A stretch of DNA of 64,000 bases. Source: CABMKH01 sp040797625 (lineage in GTDB: Bacteria > Bacillota > Clostridia > Tissierellales > Tissierellaceae). This document shows positions 1 to 8,743 of the stretch, piece after piece (the stretch's first letter is position 1; the number at the start of each line of letters is the position of its first letter). The stretch is taken from contig JBQHQH010000004.1 in NCBI GenBank assembly GCA_052067355.1, forward strand, positions 129,052-193,051, written 5' to 3'. The notes beneath the pieces were generated by a model. That model saw only the letters and a program-made list of their open reading frames with translations. It had not been told where the DNA came from and made no database searches. The position numbers and the translations under genes are program-made.

Positions 1-1923
1 GGATATTCAAAAGAAAAAGCTGAAGAGCAACTCTTTACTGGAGGTTTAAAGATATATTCTACTATAGATATTTCTCTTCAAAAACAGCTGGAAGATGTAT
101 ATGAAAACTTTACTGAGATATTAGTTGGAAATACAAGCAAAGTAAGAGGTCCAGTATTGATAGACTGGCGATTAAATAATGCTGGAAATATAATCGATGA
201 GTCAGGAAATATAATATATTATCGTCAGGATAATATATTGAATGAAAATTTTGATTTAGTCATTGAAAATGGAACATATAATATAGATGGAAATGGAAAT
301 ATCATAATCAACAATAAGAAGCTTACTATATATCCAAAGCATATAGATATTGCTGACTACTATAGAATTGACGATAGAAAGAACCTTGTAACTCATACTG
401 TTGGTTCAATAGTTATTCCAGAAGATGAGTTTAAATTAGGTGAAAAACGTGAATTGATTATCACAAAAAAATACCTAGATAAGACAGAAGGATTTTATAG
501 TATTGATAAAAGTAATAACTTGATTATAAGTGGAAAATATTTTTACAGATCAAAAGATGGAATTGTCCAACCTCAATCTGCTTCAGTTATAATGGACTAT
601 AGGACTGGACATATCAAAGCTATAATGGGTGGTAGAGATGTAGATGGTAATAGAATATTAAACAGAGCTACTAATTCTCAAAGACAACCTGGTTCTGTTA
701 TTAAACCTCTTGCTGTCTATCTTCCAGCCTTAGACAATGGATTTACAGCAGCATCAGCCTTTGACGATAGTCCATATTATGTCAATGGCAAATTATGGCC
801 AAGAAATGTGTATACTGGTTATAGAGGTATTCATACTTTAAGAAGAGCTGTAGAACAATCAGTAAATGTTATCTCAGTAAAAACACTTGAAGCTGTAGGT
901 ATTAAGACCTCAATGTCCTATTTAGAAAAGATGGGCATTATAAATAGCGAGCATCCAGAAAGAGATAATATTATAACTAGCTTAGAAAATCGAAGTGTAA
1001 ATGATGAAAATCTATCTGCTCTAGCACTAGGAGGTATGACCAAGGGGCTTACACCATTGGAGATTACTGCTGCATATGGTGCTATAGCTAATGAGGGTGT
1101 ATTTGTAGAACCTATTGCCTTTACAAAAATTCTCGATAAAGATGGAAATCTACTTGTAGACAATACACCTAAGGAAACTATAGTAGTTTCCCCTCAAGTA
1201 GCATATATAATGAAAGATATCTTAAGAACTACTATTACAAATGGGTTTGCTGGAAAAGCAAAATTATCTAATATGGTAGTTGCAGGTAAGACGGGAACTA
1301 CGCAAAATAAGGCTGATATTTGGTTTGTTGGTTTTACACCTTATTATGTATCTGGAGTATGGATTGGAAATGATTCTCCAAAGATTACATTGACTCAAAG
1401 CAGTCTTACTGCTGCCCAGTTATGGCAGCATATAATGACTAGAGCACATGAAGGCTTGGAAAGTGTAACTAGCTTTACTAGACCTGAAGGTATTGTTACT
1501 GCAAATATATGTACTCAATCTGGTCTATTACCTACTGAGCTATGTGCTAGAGATTCAAGAGGTGTAATCAAGCCTGAGATATTTGCTCAAGGAACTGTAC
1601 CTAAAACCTATTGTGATGCTCATGTGGAAGTTACTATAGATAAAGTAACTGGCAAGATTGCAAATGAATATTGTCCTAGTGAAAATATTGAAACAAGAGT
1701 ATTTATACAACGTACTCCTCCATACATTCCTAGTGAGCATAATGGAATAGTACCTTCTGACTTCCAACATAACGCCCCTACAGCAGTCTGTGATGAACAT
1801 GATCCATCTACAGTAACTGAATGGCCAGGGATTGAGTGGCCAGGAGAAAATGGCGAATGGTTTGATGATGATTGGGAAGACATCATTCCACTCGACCCAA
1901 CTAAAGAACATCATCGTGAATAA
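1..1923 (+). CDS. Penicillin-binding protein 1A, 3' part
   Basis: Class A penicillin-binding protein that polymerises and cross-links peptidoglycan outside the membrane. The frame is already open at base 1, so the start and the glycosyltransferase domain lie outside the window. The visible part starts at the linker (GLKIYSTID) and holds the transpeptidase domain: the SxxK motif is SVIK with its serine at nt 694-696, SVN follows about 60 residues later, and KTGT begins at nt 1288. The tail carries the Cys-containing CTQSGLLPTELC type segment and an acidic, Trp-rich end. It is the only long + strand gene in the left part and converges on the spoVA operon. Family call is firm; the exact paralogue (PBP1a or a sporulation-specific one) is open. 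Confidence 0.93.
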   Translation, partial: GYSKEKAEEQLFTGGLKIYSTIDISLQKQLEDVYENFTEILVGNTSKVRGPVLIDWRLNNAGNIIDESGNIIYYRQDNILNENFDLVIENGTYNIDGNGNIIINNKKLTIYPKHIDIADYYRIDDRKNLVTHTVGSIVIPEDEFKLGEKRELIITKKYLDKTEGFYSIDKSNNLIISGKYFYRSKDGIVQPQSASVIMDYRTGHIKAIMGGRDVDGNRILNRATNSQRQPGSVIKPLAVYLPALDNGFTAASAFDDSPYYVNGKLWPRNVYTGYRGIHTLRRAVEQSVNVISVKTLEAVGIKTSMSYLEKMGIINSEHPERDNIITSLENRSVNDENLSALALGGMTKGLTPLEITAAYGAIANEGVFVEPIAFTKILDKDGNLLVDNTPKETIVVSPQVAYIMKDILRTTITNGFAGKAKLSNMVVAGKTGTTQNKADIWFVGFTPYYVSGVWIGNDSPKITLTQSSLTAAQLWQHIMTRAHEGLESVTSFTRPEGIVTANICTQSGLLPTELCARDSRGVIKPEIFAQGTVPKTYCDAHVEVTIDKVTGKIANEYCPSENIETRVFIQRTPPYIPSEHNGIVPSDFQHNAPTAVCDEHDPSTVTEWPGIEWPGENGEWFDDDWEDIIPLDPTKEHHRE

Positions 1924-1948
1924 TCACTTTCAATATTAAAGCAATATT

Positions 1949-1976
1949 AAAGACTAAGGATATATCCTTAGTCTTT
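1949..1976. terminator. Bidirectional terminator, PBP / spoVAE
   Basis: A perfect 28-nt palindrome (AAAGACTAAGGATA and its complement) lies between the converging PBP gene and spoVAE and overlaps the spoVAE stop. T-rich sequence follows on the + side, so it can end transcription from both directions. Confidence 0.75.
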
Positions 1977-2324
1977 TGTTTTTGGATTAAAGATTATAGC
2001 CATTATATATCCGAAGATTATAGCGGCACCAATCCCTCCTGCTGTAGCTTCTAATCCACCTGTAAATGCTCCAAGTACCCCATTAGTCCTTGCTCCTCTA
2101 ATAGCACCTTGAGATAGAGCATATCCAAATCCTGAAATTGGAACCTTTGCACCCGCTCCTCCAAATTCAACTAAAGGCTTATAGAGACCTAATCCTCCTA
2201 ATATAACACCTAAAGTAAGAAATGAAACTAAAATATGTGCAGGAGTTAGTTTTGTCCTATCTAAAATTATCTGTCCTATTACACATATTGCTCCGCCTAC
2301 TAAAAAAGCTTTTAAATATTCCAT
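1968..2324 (-). CDS. spoVAE: Stage V sporulation protein AE (SpoVAE/AEb)
   Basis: Small polytopic inner forespore membrane protein of the SpoVA channel, which moves dipicolinic acid into the spore and out at germination. About 118 residues with three or four hydrophobic segments and the glycine-rich FGGAGAKVPISGFG stretch that it shares with SpoVAC. I chose the second ATG (MEYLKAF) because AGGAG sits 8 nt before it, whereas the first ATG has only 2 nt of spacing. Last gene of the spoVA operon. No spoVAEa or spoVAF follows, as is common in clostridia. Confidence 0.92.
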   Translation of the reverse strand: MEYLKAFLVGGAICVIGQIILDRTKLTPAHILVSFLTLGVILGGLGLYKPLVEFGGAGAKVPISGFGYALSQGAIRGARTNGVLGAFTGGLEATAGGIGAAIIFGYIMAIIFNPKTKD

Positions 2325-2335
2325 AAGCATATCTC

Positions 2336-3355
2336 CTATACATTATTTATATCAATAGTAATAGCATGCCCTATTCCTGGAATAGATTCACCTTGATCTA
2401 TTATAGTTGTAGAATGTAATGCACCAGTAGACATGAAGAGCACTCTCTTGTACCTACCTTGCATCATCTCCTTGATTATATATCCATTGAGGACTACTGC
2501 AGAACATGCACAACCACTTCCTCCTGCATGTGTATCTTGAGCCTTAGGGTTAAATATCTTAACTCCACAGTCTGTATATATTCCAGTTAAATCATATCCC
2601 TCTTTTTCCATCATATCTAAAACTATAGACTTTCCTACAGAGCCTAAATCTCCAGTGATGATCAAATCATAATCACTTGGACTGAATCCAGTATCTTTAA
2701 AATGATTAATCAGAGTATCTATTGCAGCCGGTGCCATTGCAGCTCCCATATTAGATACATCCTTAATCTCTGGATCTACAATCCTTCCAGGTGTAATATG
2801 AGTTATATATGGACCTGTTCCACTGGATGATAATACTGTAGCCCCTGCTCCAGTTACAGTCCATTGTGAAGAAAATTTCCTCTGTGCAGCATATTCTAGT
2901 GGAAATCTAAACTGCCTTTCTGCGGTACTAAAATGACTAGAAGTAGCACATACTACTTTATCAGCAAAACCTCCGTCTATTATCATACTTCCTAGAGCTA
3001 AAGACTCTGACATAGTAGAGCATGCACCATATAGCCCAAAGAATGGTATCTCTAACTGCCTTGCAGAATAACCTGATGCTATTATTTGATTTAATAGATC
3101 TCCTGATACCAAATAGTCTATATCCTGTAAACTCAAATTTGCTTTATCTATTGCTGATCTTATAACTGATTCTTGCATCTTACTCTCAGCCTTTTCCCAA
3201 GACTCTTGGCCCCATAGATCATCTTCAAGTATCTCATCAAAATAATCTTTTAAAGGTCCATCTCCCTCCTTTGCTCCCACAATAGTATGTGTACTTAATA
3301 TAGAAGGAGGATTTAATAATTTAATAGTTTGTTTTCCTAGTTTCTTTAAAGCCAT
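2336..3355 (-). CDS. spoVAD: Stage V sporulation protein AD
   Basis: SpoVAD is the soluble, membrane-associated subunit of the SpoVA complex; it has a thiolase-like fold and binds dipicolinic acid. The 339 residues match the family length. The start (MALKKLGKQTIKL) has AGGTGAT upstream. Family segments such as YGACSTMSESLALGSMI and the C-terminal HAGGSGCACSA are visible. It lies 8 nt after spoVAC and 11 nt before spoVAE in one operon. Confidence 0.95.
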   Translation of the reverse strand: MALKKLGKQTIKLLNPPSILSTHTIVGAKEGDGPLKDYFDEILEDDLWGQESWEKAESKMQESVIRSAIDKANLSLQDIDYLVSGDLLNQIIASGYSARQLEIPFFGLYGACSTMSESLALGSMIIDGGFADKVVCATSSHFSTAERQFRFPLEYAAQRKFSSQWTVTGAGATVLSSSGTGPYITHITPGRIVDPEIKDVSNMGAAMAPAAIDTLINHFKDTGFSPSDYDLIITGDLGSVGKSIVLDMMEKEGYDLTGIYTDCGVKIFNPKAQDTHAGGSGCACSAVVLNGYIIKEMMQGRYKRVLFMSTGALHSTTIIDQGESIPGIGHAITIDINNV

Positions 3356-3363
3356 ATCATCAC

Positions 3364-3807
3364 CTACTTTTTAAATAATATACTCAATAATCCAACTATA
3401 ATAGAGCTGCCTACACCATAGACCAATACAGGCCCTGCTATAGTAAACATCTTAGCAGCAACTCCAAATATAAAACCTTCTCTCTTATATTCCATGGCAG
3501 GTGCCACTATTGAATTGGCAAAACCAGTGATTGGAACTGCTGCCCCTGCCCCACCTACTTTACCTATCTTGTCATATATTCCAAGTCCAGTTAATAGTGA
3601 ACCTAGAAACACTAATATTATGGAAGTTCCAGCTGCTACTGATTCTTGATTATATCCTAACCTAGCTAAATAGTTGCCGATAAACTCTCCAATAGTGCAG
3701 ATTATTCCACCAATTATAAAGGCGAATATTATATTTTTAATATAAGTAGGTTTAGGAATCTTTCTCTCTGCATATTCTCTATACTCTTTTTTATTAAAAT
3801 TTTCCAT
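3364..3807 (-). CDS. spoVAC: Stage V sporulation protein AC
   Basis: Integral membrane subunit of the SpoVA channel; in Bacillus subtilis SpoVAC acts as a mechanosensitive channel for dipicolinate release. Here 147 residues: a charged N-terminus (MENFNKKEYREYAERK) and four hydrophobic segments with the GGAGAAVPITGFANS signature near residues 85-100. GGGGG lies upstream of the ATG. Same strand and tight spacing with spoVAB and spoVAD. Confidence 0.95.
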   Translation of the reverse strand: MENFNKKEYREYAERKIPKPTYIKNIIFAFIIGGIICTIGEFIGNYLARLGYNQESVAAGTSIILVFLGSLLTGLGIYDKIGKVGGAGAAVPITGFANSIVAPAMEYKREGFIFGVAAKMFTIAGPVLVYGVGSSIIVGLLSILFKK

Positions 3808-3828
3808 CAGTATACCCCCATATACAAA

Positions 3829-4239
3829 TTAATAATATATCCAAAAATAAAATGATCCACATACCTTTCCAAGCATTAAAGCATATATTATATATTTGAG
3901 TTCATTCTTTATCTTTAATTTCTTGGACATTGCTGGGATTACATTTAATACTTCAGCCAAGGCTGAAGAAAATAACCCTATAAATATACCTATTATTGCC
4001 CCTATTGGGGCTGCACATATATTTGGTAATGCAAAGTTAAAATCACCAAAATATAAAATGGTAAATACAATACTTCCCAATGCAAATACATTTTCATATA
4101 ACTTTACAAAGTTTTCTGTTGCTGTTAACTCTAAAAGTCTAGGAATCAACTTTATTAGAGTGATAAAAGCTGCCAAGGCGCCACCAGCGGCTATACCACC
4201 ACCAAAGACTGTTATTATGGTCAATACTTGCCTCATCAT
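3829..4239 (-). CDS. spoVAB: Stage V sporulation protein AB
   Basis: Polytopic membrane protein of 136 residues, almost wholly hydrophobic, with about four transmembrane segments and the glycine-rich FGGGIAAGGALAAF near the N-terminus, typical of SpoVAB. Required for dipicolinate handling together with the rest of spoVA, though its exact part in the channel is unknown. It sits between spoVAA (12 nt upstream) and spoVAC. Two adjacent ATGs compete as start; the first is used here. Confidence 0.9.
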   Translation of the reverse strand: MMRQVLTIITVFGGGIAAGGALAAFITLIKLIPRLLELTATENFVKLYENVFALGSIVFTILYFGDFNFALPNICAAPIGAIIGIFIGLFSSALAEVLNVIPAMSKKLKIKNELKYIIYALMLGKVCGSFYFWIYY

Positions 4240-4251
4240 AACTTCCCACTC

Positions 4252-4881
4252 CTAACCATCAGAATCTTCTATCTTCTTTATATCATTTAATATATAATCT
4301 TCCATATCTGAATCATATAGATACAATTCCAATTCCATTGGTCCTGGTTCCTTTTTTCTTCTCTTGCTAGAGCTTACAACTCTATTGAAAAATGTCATGA
4401 CCCCAACTCCCAGACCTAGTGAATATGGTATAGTCATAATAAGAGGTTTTGTATCACTAATTCCAGTAAATGTATAGTATATCTTATTTAAAGACGCCAC
4501 CATATTCACGTCCTCATAGAAATTGACAATAGCCATACCAGCACCAAAAAACAATACAATGGAGATAAAAAGCACTTTTAGAAATTGAAGTACTCCATTT
4601 TTATCTTCCCTAGATTTTATCTCTATAAGTACTTCATACTCCCCTAACATGGTAATATTTAATTGGGGATCATATTCTAAAATCTTATTTAAAACATCTG
4701 TAGATTCTATATAGTCCCAATTTTCACTCTTGCTACTCTTCTTTACTTTTAAGTCTTCTATCTTTTTTTGTATATCTTTATCATTACAACATACCTTCCC
4801 TATATCTTTGATAAGGATATTTTGGTCCACATCTACTGTATATTTTTTATCCAATAGTACAAATACATTTTCCTTGCTCAT
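4252..4881 (-). CDS. spoVAA: Stage V sporulation protein AA
   Basis: First recognisable spoVA subunit, 209 residues, close to the roughly 206 of the B. subtilis protein. It has a soluble N-terminal half (residues 1-100) rich in charged residues, then two hydrophobic segments (about 103-123 and 145-165) and a basic, then acidic tail. The ATG overlaps the stop of the small upstream gene in a TAATG junction, so translation is probably coupled. Confidence 0.9.
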   Translation of the reverse strand: MSKENVFVLLDKKYTVDVDQNILIKDIGKVCCNDKDIQKKIEDLKVKKSSKSENWDYIESTDVLNKILEYDPQLNITMLGEYEVLIEIKSREDKNGVLQFLKVLFISIVLFFGAGMAIVNFYEDVNMVASLNKIYYTFTGISDTKPLIMTIPYSLGLGVGVMTFFNRVVSSSKRRKKEPGPMELELYLYDSDMEDYILNDIKKIEDSDG

Positions 4882-5039
4882 TATAGGATCCTTTCTTCTA
4901 TAGTATTTAATACAAAGGTAGCTTTCTTAGGAGATTCTTTATTAGTAGATTCCTCTTTTAAATATATCAATATACAAATAGATACTAAGACTACAAAAGT
5001 AAATGCCAATTTTCCTATATTAGATTTATATATTCTCAT
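4881..5039 (-). CDS. Small membrane protein, first gene of spoVA operon
   Basis: A 52-codon gene. An excellent ribosome site (GAGGTGAT, about 4 nt from ATG) and a TAATG overlap with spoVAA support it. The product has a short basic start (MRIYKSNIGK), one transmembrane segment (residues 11-27) and a charged tail of about 25 residues, so it is a single-pass membrane protein with no motif I recognise. The position suggests forespore expression and a role near SpoVA or just translational coupling for spoVAA. Function unknown. Confidence 0.72.
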   Translation of the reverse strand: MRIYKSNIGKLAFTFVVLVSICILIYLKEESTNKESPKKATFVLNTIEERIL

Positions 5040-5060
5040 AGTATCACCTCATTCTAGTCT

Positions 5061-5090
5061 TATTATTTACATCATTTAAATTTTAATACA
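5061..5090 (-). promoter_or_regulatory. Putative sigma-G/F promoter of spoVA operon
   Basis: On the minus strand TGTATT (5085-5090) and AATAATA (5061-5067) are separated by 17 nt, resembling the forespore consensus TGAATA / CATACTA. It lies between the sigF terminator and the small spoVA leader gene, where a forespore promoter is expected. The match is partial. Confidence 0.35.
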
Positions 5091-5093
5091 CAT

Positions 5094-5118
5094 AAAAAAA
5101 GGCATATATCATGCCTTT
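5094..5118 (-). terminator. Terminator after sigF
   Basis: Read on the minus strand, AAAGGCA and TGCCTTT flank a short loop and are followed by seven T residues. The stem includes the sigF stop codon. It separates the spoIIA and spoVA transcripts. Confidence 0.75.
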
Positions 5119-5867
5119 TCCATAATCAGTCTCATATCTTCAATTATTCGCTTTTCAATTCTAGATACTTGAACTTGAGATATCCCTAGTTCACTTGCAA
5201 CTTCAACCTGAGTTTTATCCTTAAAATATCTGAGGATGATCACTTGTCTATCTCTTGGTTTTAATTGATTTAAAATATCTTTTAAGAAAATATTATCTAC
5301 AATATCCTCATGCTCATTATTATCTATACTTATCTTATCTATTAAATGTAATGGTGAACCATCATCTTGATGAATTACACTATATAGGTATTCTGGCTGA
5401 TAAGACGATTCTAAAGCCATAACTACTTCTTCACTTTCTACACCAATTTCATCAGAAATCTCCTGTATAGTTGGTTCTCTACCTAGTTCCTTATACAATC
5501 TTTCCTCTGCTTTCTTTGCCTGTCCTGCAACTTGTTTTAATGACCTACTTACTTTTATAATGCCATCATCTCTTAAAAATCTCTTTATTTCTCCCATAAT
5601 CATAGGAACTGCATATGTGGAGAATTTTACATTAAAAGAATTATCAAACTTATCTATTGCCTTTAATAGGCCAATACTTCCAATCTGAAATAGATCTTCC
5701 ACTTCATATCCTCGGTTTGCAAAACCTCTAAGTACAGAACGAATCAATCCAATATTGCTTTCCACAAGCTTTTCCTTTGCATCCCTATTTCCCTCCTGAG
5801 CTTCTGCAATAAGTGCCATCGTCTCCTCATGGGACAATAAGGCGTTTCTACCCCTTCCTATATCCAT
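5109..5867 (-). CDS. sigF: RNA polymerase sigma-F
   Basis: Forespore-specific sigma factor, 252 residues, third gene of the spoIIA operon. Region 2 (about residues 40-110) shows GYEVEDLFQIGSIGLLKAIDKFD and the helix FSTYAVPMIMGEIKRFLRDD; region 3 follows, and region 4 ends with the helix-turn-helix TQVEVASELGISQVQVSRIEKR. The N-terminus binds the anti-sigma factor SpoIIAB, encoded 2 nt upstream. The ATG has AGGAG upstream. SigG is a close paralogue, but the spoIIAA-spoIIAB context settles it as sigF. Confidence 0.96.
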   Translation of the reverse strand: MDIGRGRNALLSHEETMALIAEAQEGNRDAKEKLVESNIGLIRSVLRGFANRGYEVEDLFQIGSIGLLKAIDKFDNSFNVKFSTYAVPMIMGEIKRFLRDDGIIKVSRSLKQVAGQAKKAEERLYKELGREPTIQEISDEIGVESEEVVMALESSYQPEYLYSVIHQDDGSPLHLIDKISIDNNEHEDIVDNIFLKDILNQLKPRDRQVIILRYFKDKTQVEVASELGISQVQVSRIEKRIIEDMRLIMEKA

Positions 5868-5869
5868 AT

Positions 5870-6310
5870 CTATCTCTCCTCATCTGGGAGATTTTTAATT
5901 CTTTTAGTCATCTTTACAACAGTACCCTTCCCTTCTATGCTTTCAACTATCAAGGAATCCATAAATGTTTCCATTACAGTAAAACCCATTCCTGAACGTT
6001 CTAGATTAGGCTTAGATGTGAAGAATGGTTCCATTGCTTCTTCTAAATCTCCTATTCCTTTTCCATTATCTGACACCCTTATCTCTATTTCAGACTCTTC
6101 TATTGTACATTCAATAGTAATTAAACCCTCTCCATATTCGTATCCATGTATTATAGAATTTGTAACTGCCTCTGATACAGCAGTCTTTATATCAGATAAC
6201 TCTTCTAATGTAGGATCTAATTGTGCAGCAAATGCTGCTACTACTACCCTTGAAAAAGATTCATTATTTGATTTACTTGTAAATTCTAATTTCATATAAT
6301 TTTTTTCCAT
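5870..6310 (-). CDS. spoIIAB: Anti-sigma F factor SpoIIAB
   Basis: GHKL-fold kinase that holds SigF inactive and phosphorylates SpoIIAA. The N box is visible as SEAVTNSIIHGYEYG, the G1 box as DNGKGIGDLEEA and the second as ERSGMGFTVMETFMD. I start at MEKNYMKLEF (146 residues, the usual family length) because GAGGTG lies just upstream; a start 27 nt earlier would overlap spoIIAA without a ribosome site. Confidence 0.95.
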   Translation of the reverse strand: MEKNYMKLEFTSKSNNESFSRVVVAAFAAQLDPTLEELSDIKTAVSEAVTNSIIHGYEYGEGLITIECTIEESEIEIRVSDNGKGIGDLEEAMEPFFTSKPNLERSGMGFTVMETFMDSLIVESIEGKGTVVKMTKRIKNLPDEER

Positions 6311-6323
6311 GTTTTTCACCTCA

Positions 6324-6659
6324 TTATAGTTTTTCAACAGCTTGTTCTATAGTAGGATATAGCTCTATTATTTTCAAAAGTCCAGACATGTTCAATATTC
6401 GTTCTATATTCCTATTATCACTGACGATCATCATCTTTCCTCTCTTTTCCGTAACTTTCTTATATCGACCCATTACAAGACCAATTCCTGAACTATCCAT
6501 AAAAGTTAGTTTACTTAAATCTAAAATAATCTTGTTTAGATTCTTCTCTGATATATACTTGTCTATCTTTTCTCTAGTTGACTCTGAGCTATGGTGATCT
6601 AATTCTCCTTCTAGTCTTGCAATTAAATAATTATTCTTTGATTCTAATTTTAATAACAA
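6324..6659 (-). CDS. spoIIAA: Anti-anti-sigma factor SpoIIAA
   Basis: STAS-domain partner of SpoIIAB. Dephosphorylated SpoIIAA releases SigF in the forespore. 111 residues; the phosphorylation site is in LTFMDSSGIGLVMGRY near residues 53-65. The start is a TTG codon preceded by GGAGGGG. First gene of the spoIIA operon, directly behind a sigma-H promoter. Confidence 0.95.
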   Translation of the reverse strand: MLLKLESKNNYLIARLEGELDHHSSESTREKIDKYISEKNLNKIILDLSKLTFMDSSGIGLVMGRYKKVTEKRGKMMIVSDNRNIERILNMSGLLKIIELYPTIEQAVEKL

Positions 6660-6693
6660 AGATACCCCTCCTTTAGAAAATACTAATTATACT

Positions 6694-6720
6694 ATTCTAC
6701 AAGGATTTGATATTTCCTTC
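6694..6720 (-). promoter_or_regulatory. Sigma-H promoter of spoIIA operon
   Basis: Minus strand GAAGGAAAT (6712-6720), 11 nt, GTAGAAT (6694-6700). Both elements fit the sigma-H consensus RnAGGAwWW / RnnGAAT exactly, at the right spacing. In B. subtilis spoIIA is also sigma-H dependent. Confidence 0.8.
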
Positions 6721-6755
6721 AAAGAATTATGACTATTTTTGTACAAAAACAAAGA

Positions 6756-6776
6756 AAAGGGTCTAAATGACCCTTT
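6756..6776 (-). terminator. Terminator after folD
   Basis: AAAGGGTC / GACCCTTT with a 5-nt loop, followed on the minus strand by a T-rich run (TTTTCTTTGTTTTT). It overlaps the folD stop and insulates spoIIA. Confidence 0.75.
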
Positions 6777-7614
6777 ATTTACAAGCAGACACGACTTGAG
6801 ATAACAAAATGCTAGTGGTAACTGCTCCCACTCCCCCTGGAACAGGAGTAACCATATTTACGAAATCTTGAACATCTTCAAAATCTACATCTCCACTTAC
6901 CTTTCCTCTATCATCTAGACTAACCCCTACGTCTATGACAATAGAATCTTTATTAAAATATTTTCTATCGAAGAATTTAGCCTTTCCTAGAGCTGTTATT
7001 ACTATATCTGCATCTCTAGTTATGGAATCCAAGTTCTTTGTTCTTGAATGACAGATTGTAACAGTAGCATTTTTCTCTAGTAACATCATAGCTAATGGCT
7101 TACCAACTACCATGGATCTATTGATTATGGCTATATTTTTACCTTCTAGTGGAATATCATAATATGACAATATTTCCACTGCCGCCTTAGGTGTACATGG
7201 TGCAAATCCAGTGATATCTCCTTCAAAGATCTTCTCTAGGTTTAGTGGATGCATACAATCTACATCCTTATCTACATTAATCTTATTTCTAATAAGCTCT
7301 TCATCTATATGTGATGGAAGAGGTCTGAACAATAGAATACCAGAAATTAAATCATCACCATTTAGAAGCTCTATCTCTTCTATAAGATCCTCAGTACTAA
7401 TCTCACTATCTAACTCCACTACCTTAGTCTTTATACCTAAAGCATCACAATTCTTAAGGATGCTCTTTTCATAGGATATATCCCCAGGATTTTTACCTAA
7501 TCTAATTATGCCTAGGGTTGGATATTTATTTACCTTCTCTAAACTAGAGACCTTCTCTCTAATTCTCTCCTTAATATCCTTTGAAACTGACTTTCCACTT
7601 AATATACCTGTCAT
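6775..7614 (-). CDS. folD: Bifunctional methylene-THF dehydrogenase / cyclohydrolase
   Basis: Cytosolic enzyme of one-carbon metabolism: oxidises 5,10-methylene-tetrahydrofolate with NADP and hydrolyses methenyl-THF to 10-formyl-THF. 279 residues from ATG 7614 (MTGILSGKSVSKDI), chosen for GGAGGG upstream and family length. Motifs: YEKSILKNCDALGIK (catalytic Lys), CTPKAAVEILSYYDI, the Rossmann region INRSMVVGKPLAMMLL, and the terminal TPVPGGVGAVTTSILL. Monocistronic by its own terminator. Confidence 0.95.
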   Translation of the reverse strand: MTGILSGKSVSKDIKERIREKVSSLEKVNKYPTLGIIRLGKNPGDISYEKSILKNCDALGIKTKVVELDSEISTEDLIEEIELLNGDDLISGILLFRPLPSHIDEELIRNKINVDKDVDCMHPLNLEKIFEGDITGFAPCTPKAAVEILSYYDIPLEGKNIAIINRSMVVGKPLAMMLLEKNATVTICHSRTKNLDSITRDADIVITALGKAKFFDRKYFNKDSIVIDVGVSLDDRGKVSGDVDFEDVQDFVNMVTPVPGGVGAVTTSILLSQVVSACK

Positions 7615-7779
7615 CCCAATCCCTCCATAATATTCATTTATACCATAGCTTACAACTTCAATATTTTCGTCTATATAAGTAAAAGATACCAACAATAGAT
7701 ACTCCTGTTTCTATTACTGTGAAGCAAACTAATATTGAAAATTGGCAAGCCCATGGACAAGTGCAAGTTAATCTTTAAA

Positions 7780-8652
7780 TTATACTTCTCCTTGAAAAGG
7801 TTCAATATGGACCATACAATGCTTGATTTCATCCATCTCCCTCTCTAAACTGTCATGGACATCTTCAGAGATATCGTGACCTTCTTTTACAGTAATATGA
7901 GAATCTACAAAGATCTCTAAGTCTACATAGATTCTATTTCCAAAAGTCCTAGTCTTTAATGTTTTAATTCCCTTTACTCCCTTGGTCTTTAAAGTTATAC
8001 TTCTTATCTTATTCTTAACTTTATCATCTGCAGACTCATCTACTAGTTCTCTTACAGATTTTATATATAGATCTACTCCTACCTTGATAACCAATATTGA
8101 TACGATTATTCCTGCAATAGGGTCTAAAGAAATAAGTCCTAAACGTGCTCCTAATATCCCTATAAAAGTACCTAAAGATGAAAAGGCATCAGATCTGTGA
8201 TGCCATGCATCAGCTTCCATAGATAGAGATTTAATTCTTCTAGCTATTTTTATCGTATACCAGTACATTGCTTCTTTAATCACTATTGAAATAAATGCAG
8301 CAATCAATGCTATAATTCCAGGCTTAGTCATATCTCCTCTTATAAGACTTTGTAGAGATTCATATCCTATAAACAAACCAGTCAATAGTAATAATATACT
8401 GAGCAGCTTTGCAAAGACAGACTCATATTTCTCATGACCATATGGATGCTGGTCATCAGCTTCTTTTGAGGATATTTTAAGCCCAAATAAGACTACAAAT
8501 GTAGTCAATACATCTGATAAGGTGTGAAGCCCATCTGCTATCATAGCCTTACTCTTTCCAATTATACCAGCAACTATCTTTACAATTGCCAATAATATGT
8601 TTAGAACAATTGTCATCCATGAAGCCTTAACACCTAGTTTATAGTTGTCCAT
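7780..8652 (-). CDS. Cation diffusion facilitator transporter
   Basis: Inner-membrane divalent metal/proton antiporter of the CDF (ZitB/FieF) family that exports Zn, Fe or Mn. 290 residues from ATG 8652, preceded by GGAGGT. Six membrane segments in residues 12-200; metal-site motifs ADGLHTLSD in TM2 and DAWHHRSD in TM5, i.e. a HxxxD / DxxxD pattern; a cytoplasmic C-terminal domain with paired His (EGHDISEDVHDSL, CMVHIEPF). Metal specificity cannot be read with certainty. A Fur-like site upstream hints at iron. Confidence 0.9.
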   Translation of the reverse strand: MDNYKLGVKASWMTIVLNILLAIVKIVAGIIGKSKAMIADGLHTLSDVLTTFVVLFGLKISSKEADDQHPYGHEKYESVFAKLLSILLLLTGLFIGYESLQSLIRGDMTKPGIIALIAAFISIVIKEAMYWYTIKIARRIKSLSMEADAWHHRSDAFSSLGTFIGILGARLGLISLDPIAGIIVSILVIKVGVDLYIKSVRELVDESADDKVKNKIRSITLKTKGVKGIKTLKTRTFGNRIYVDLEIFVDSHITVKEGHDISEDVHDSLEREMDEIKHCMVHIEPFQGEV

Positions 8653-8685
8653 AGATACCTCCATATATTTTGACTCTTTAAATAT

Positions 8686-8743
8686 ATTATATAGATTTAA
8701 TTGCAAATATACAATCATTACCAGCAAATTGAAATGATTATCA
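8686..8743 (-). promoter_or_regulatory. CDF gene promoter with Fur-like box
   Basis: Minus strand -10 TATAAT (8686-8691) and a poor -35 TTGTAT (8709-8714) 17 nt apart. At 8729-8743 a TTGAAATGATTATCA element matches 11 of 14 positions of the Fur-family 7-1-7 consensus by my count. Suggests metal-dependent control; not proven. Confidence 0.35.

Noticed and set aside
1555..1914. Minus-strand frames opposite the PBP C-terminus
   Set aside because: No start signal; codon pattern and family motifs support only the + strand PBP.
3896..4255. + strand frame opposite spoVAB
   Set aside because: Mirror of a hydrophobic membrane gene; the spoVAB frame has family signatures and operon context.
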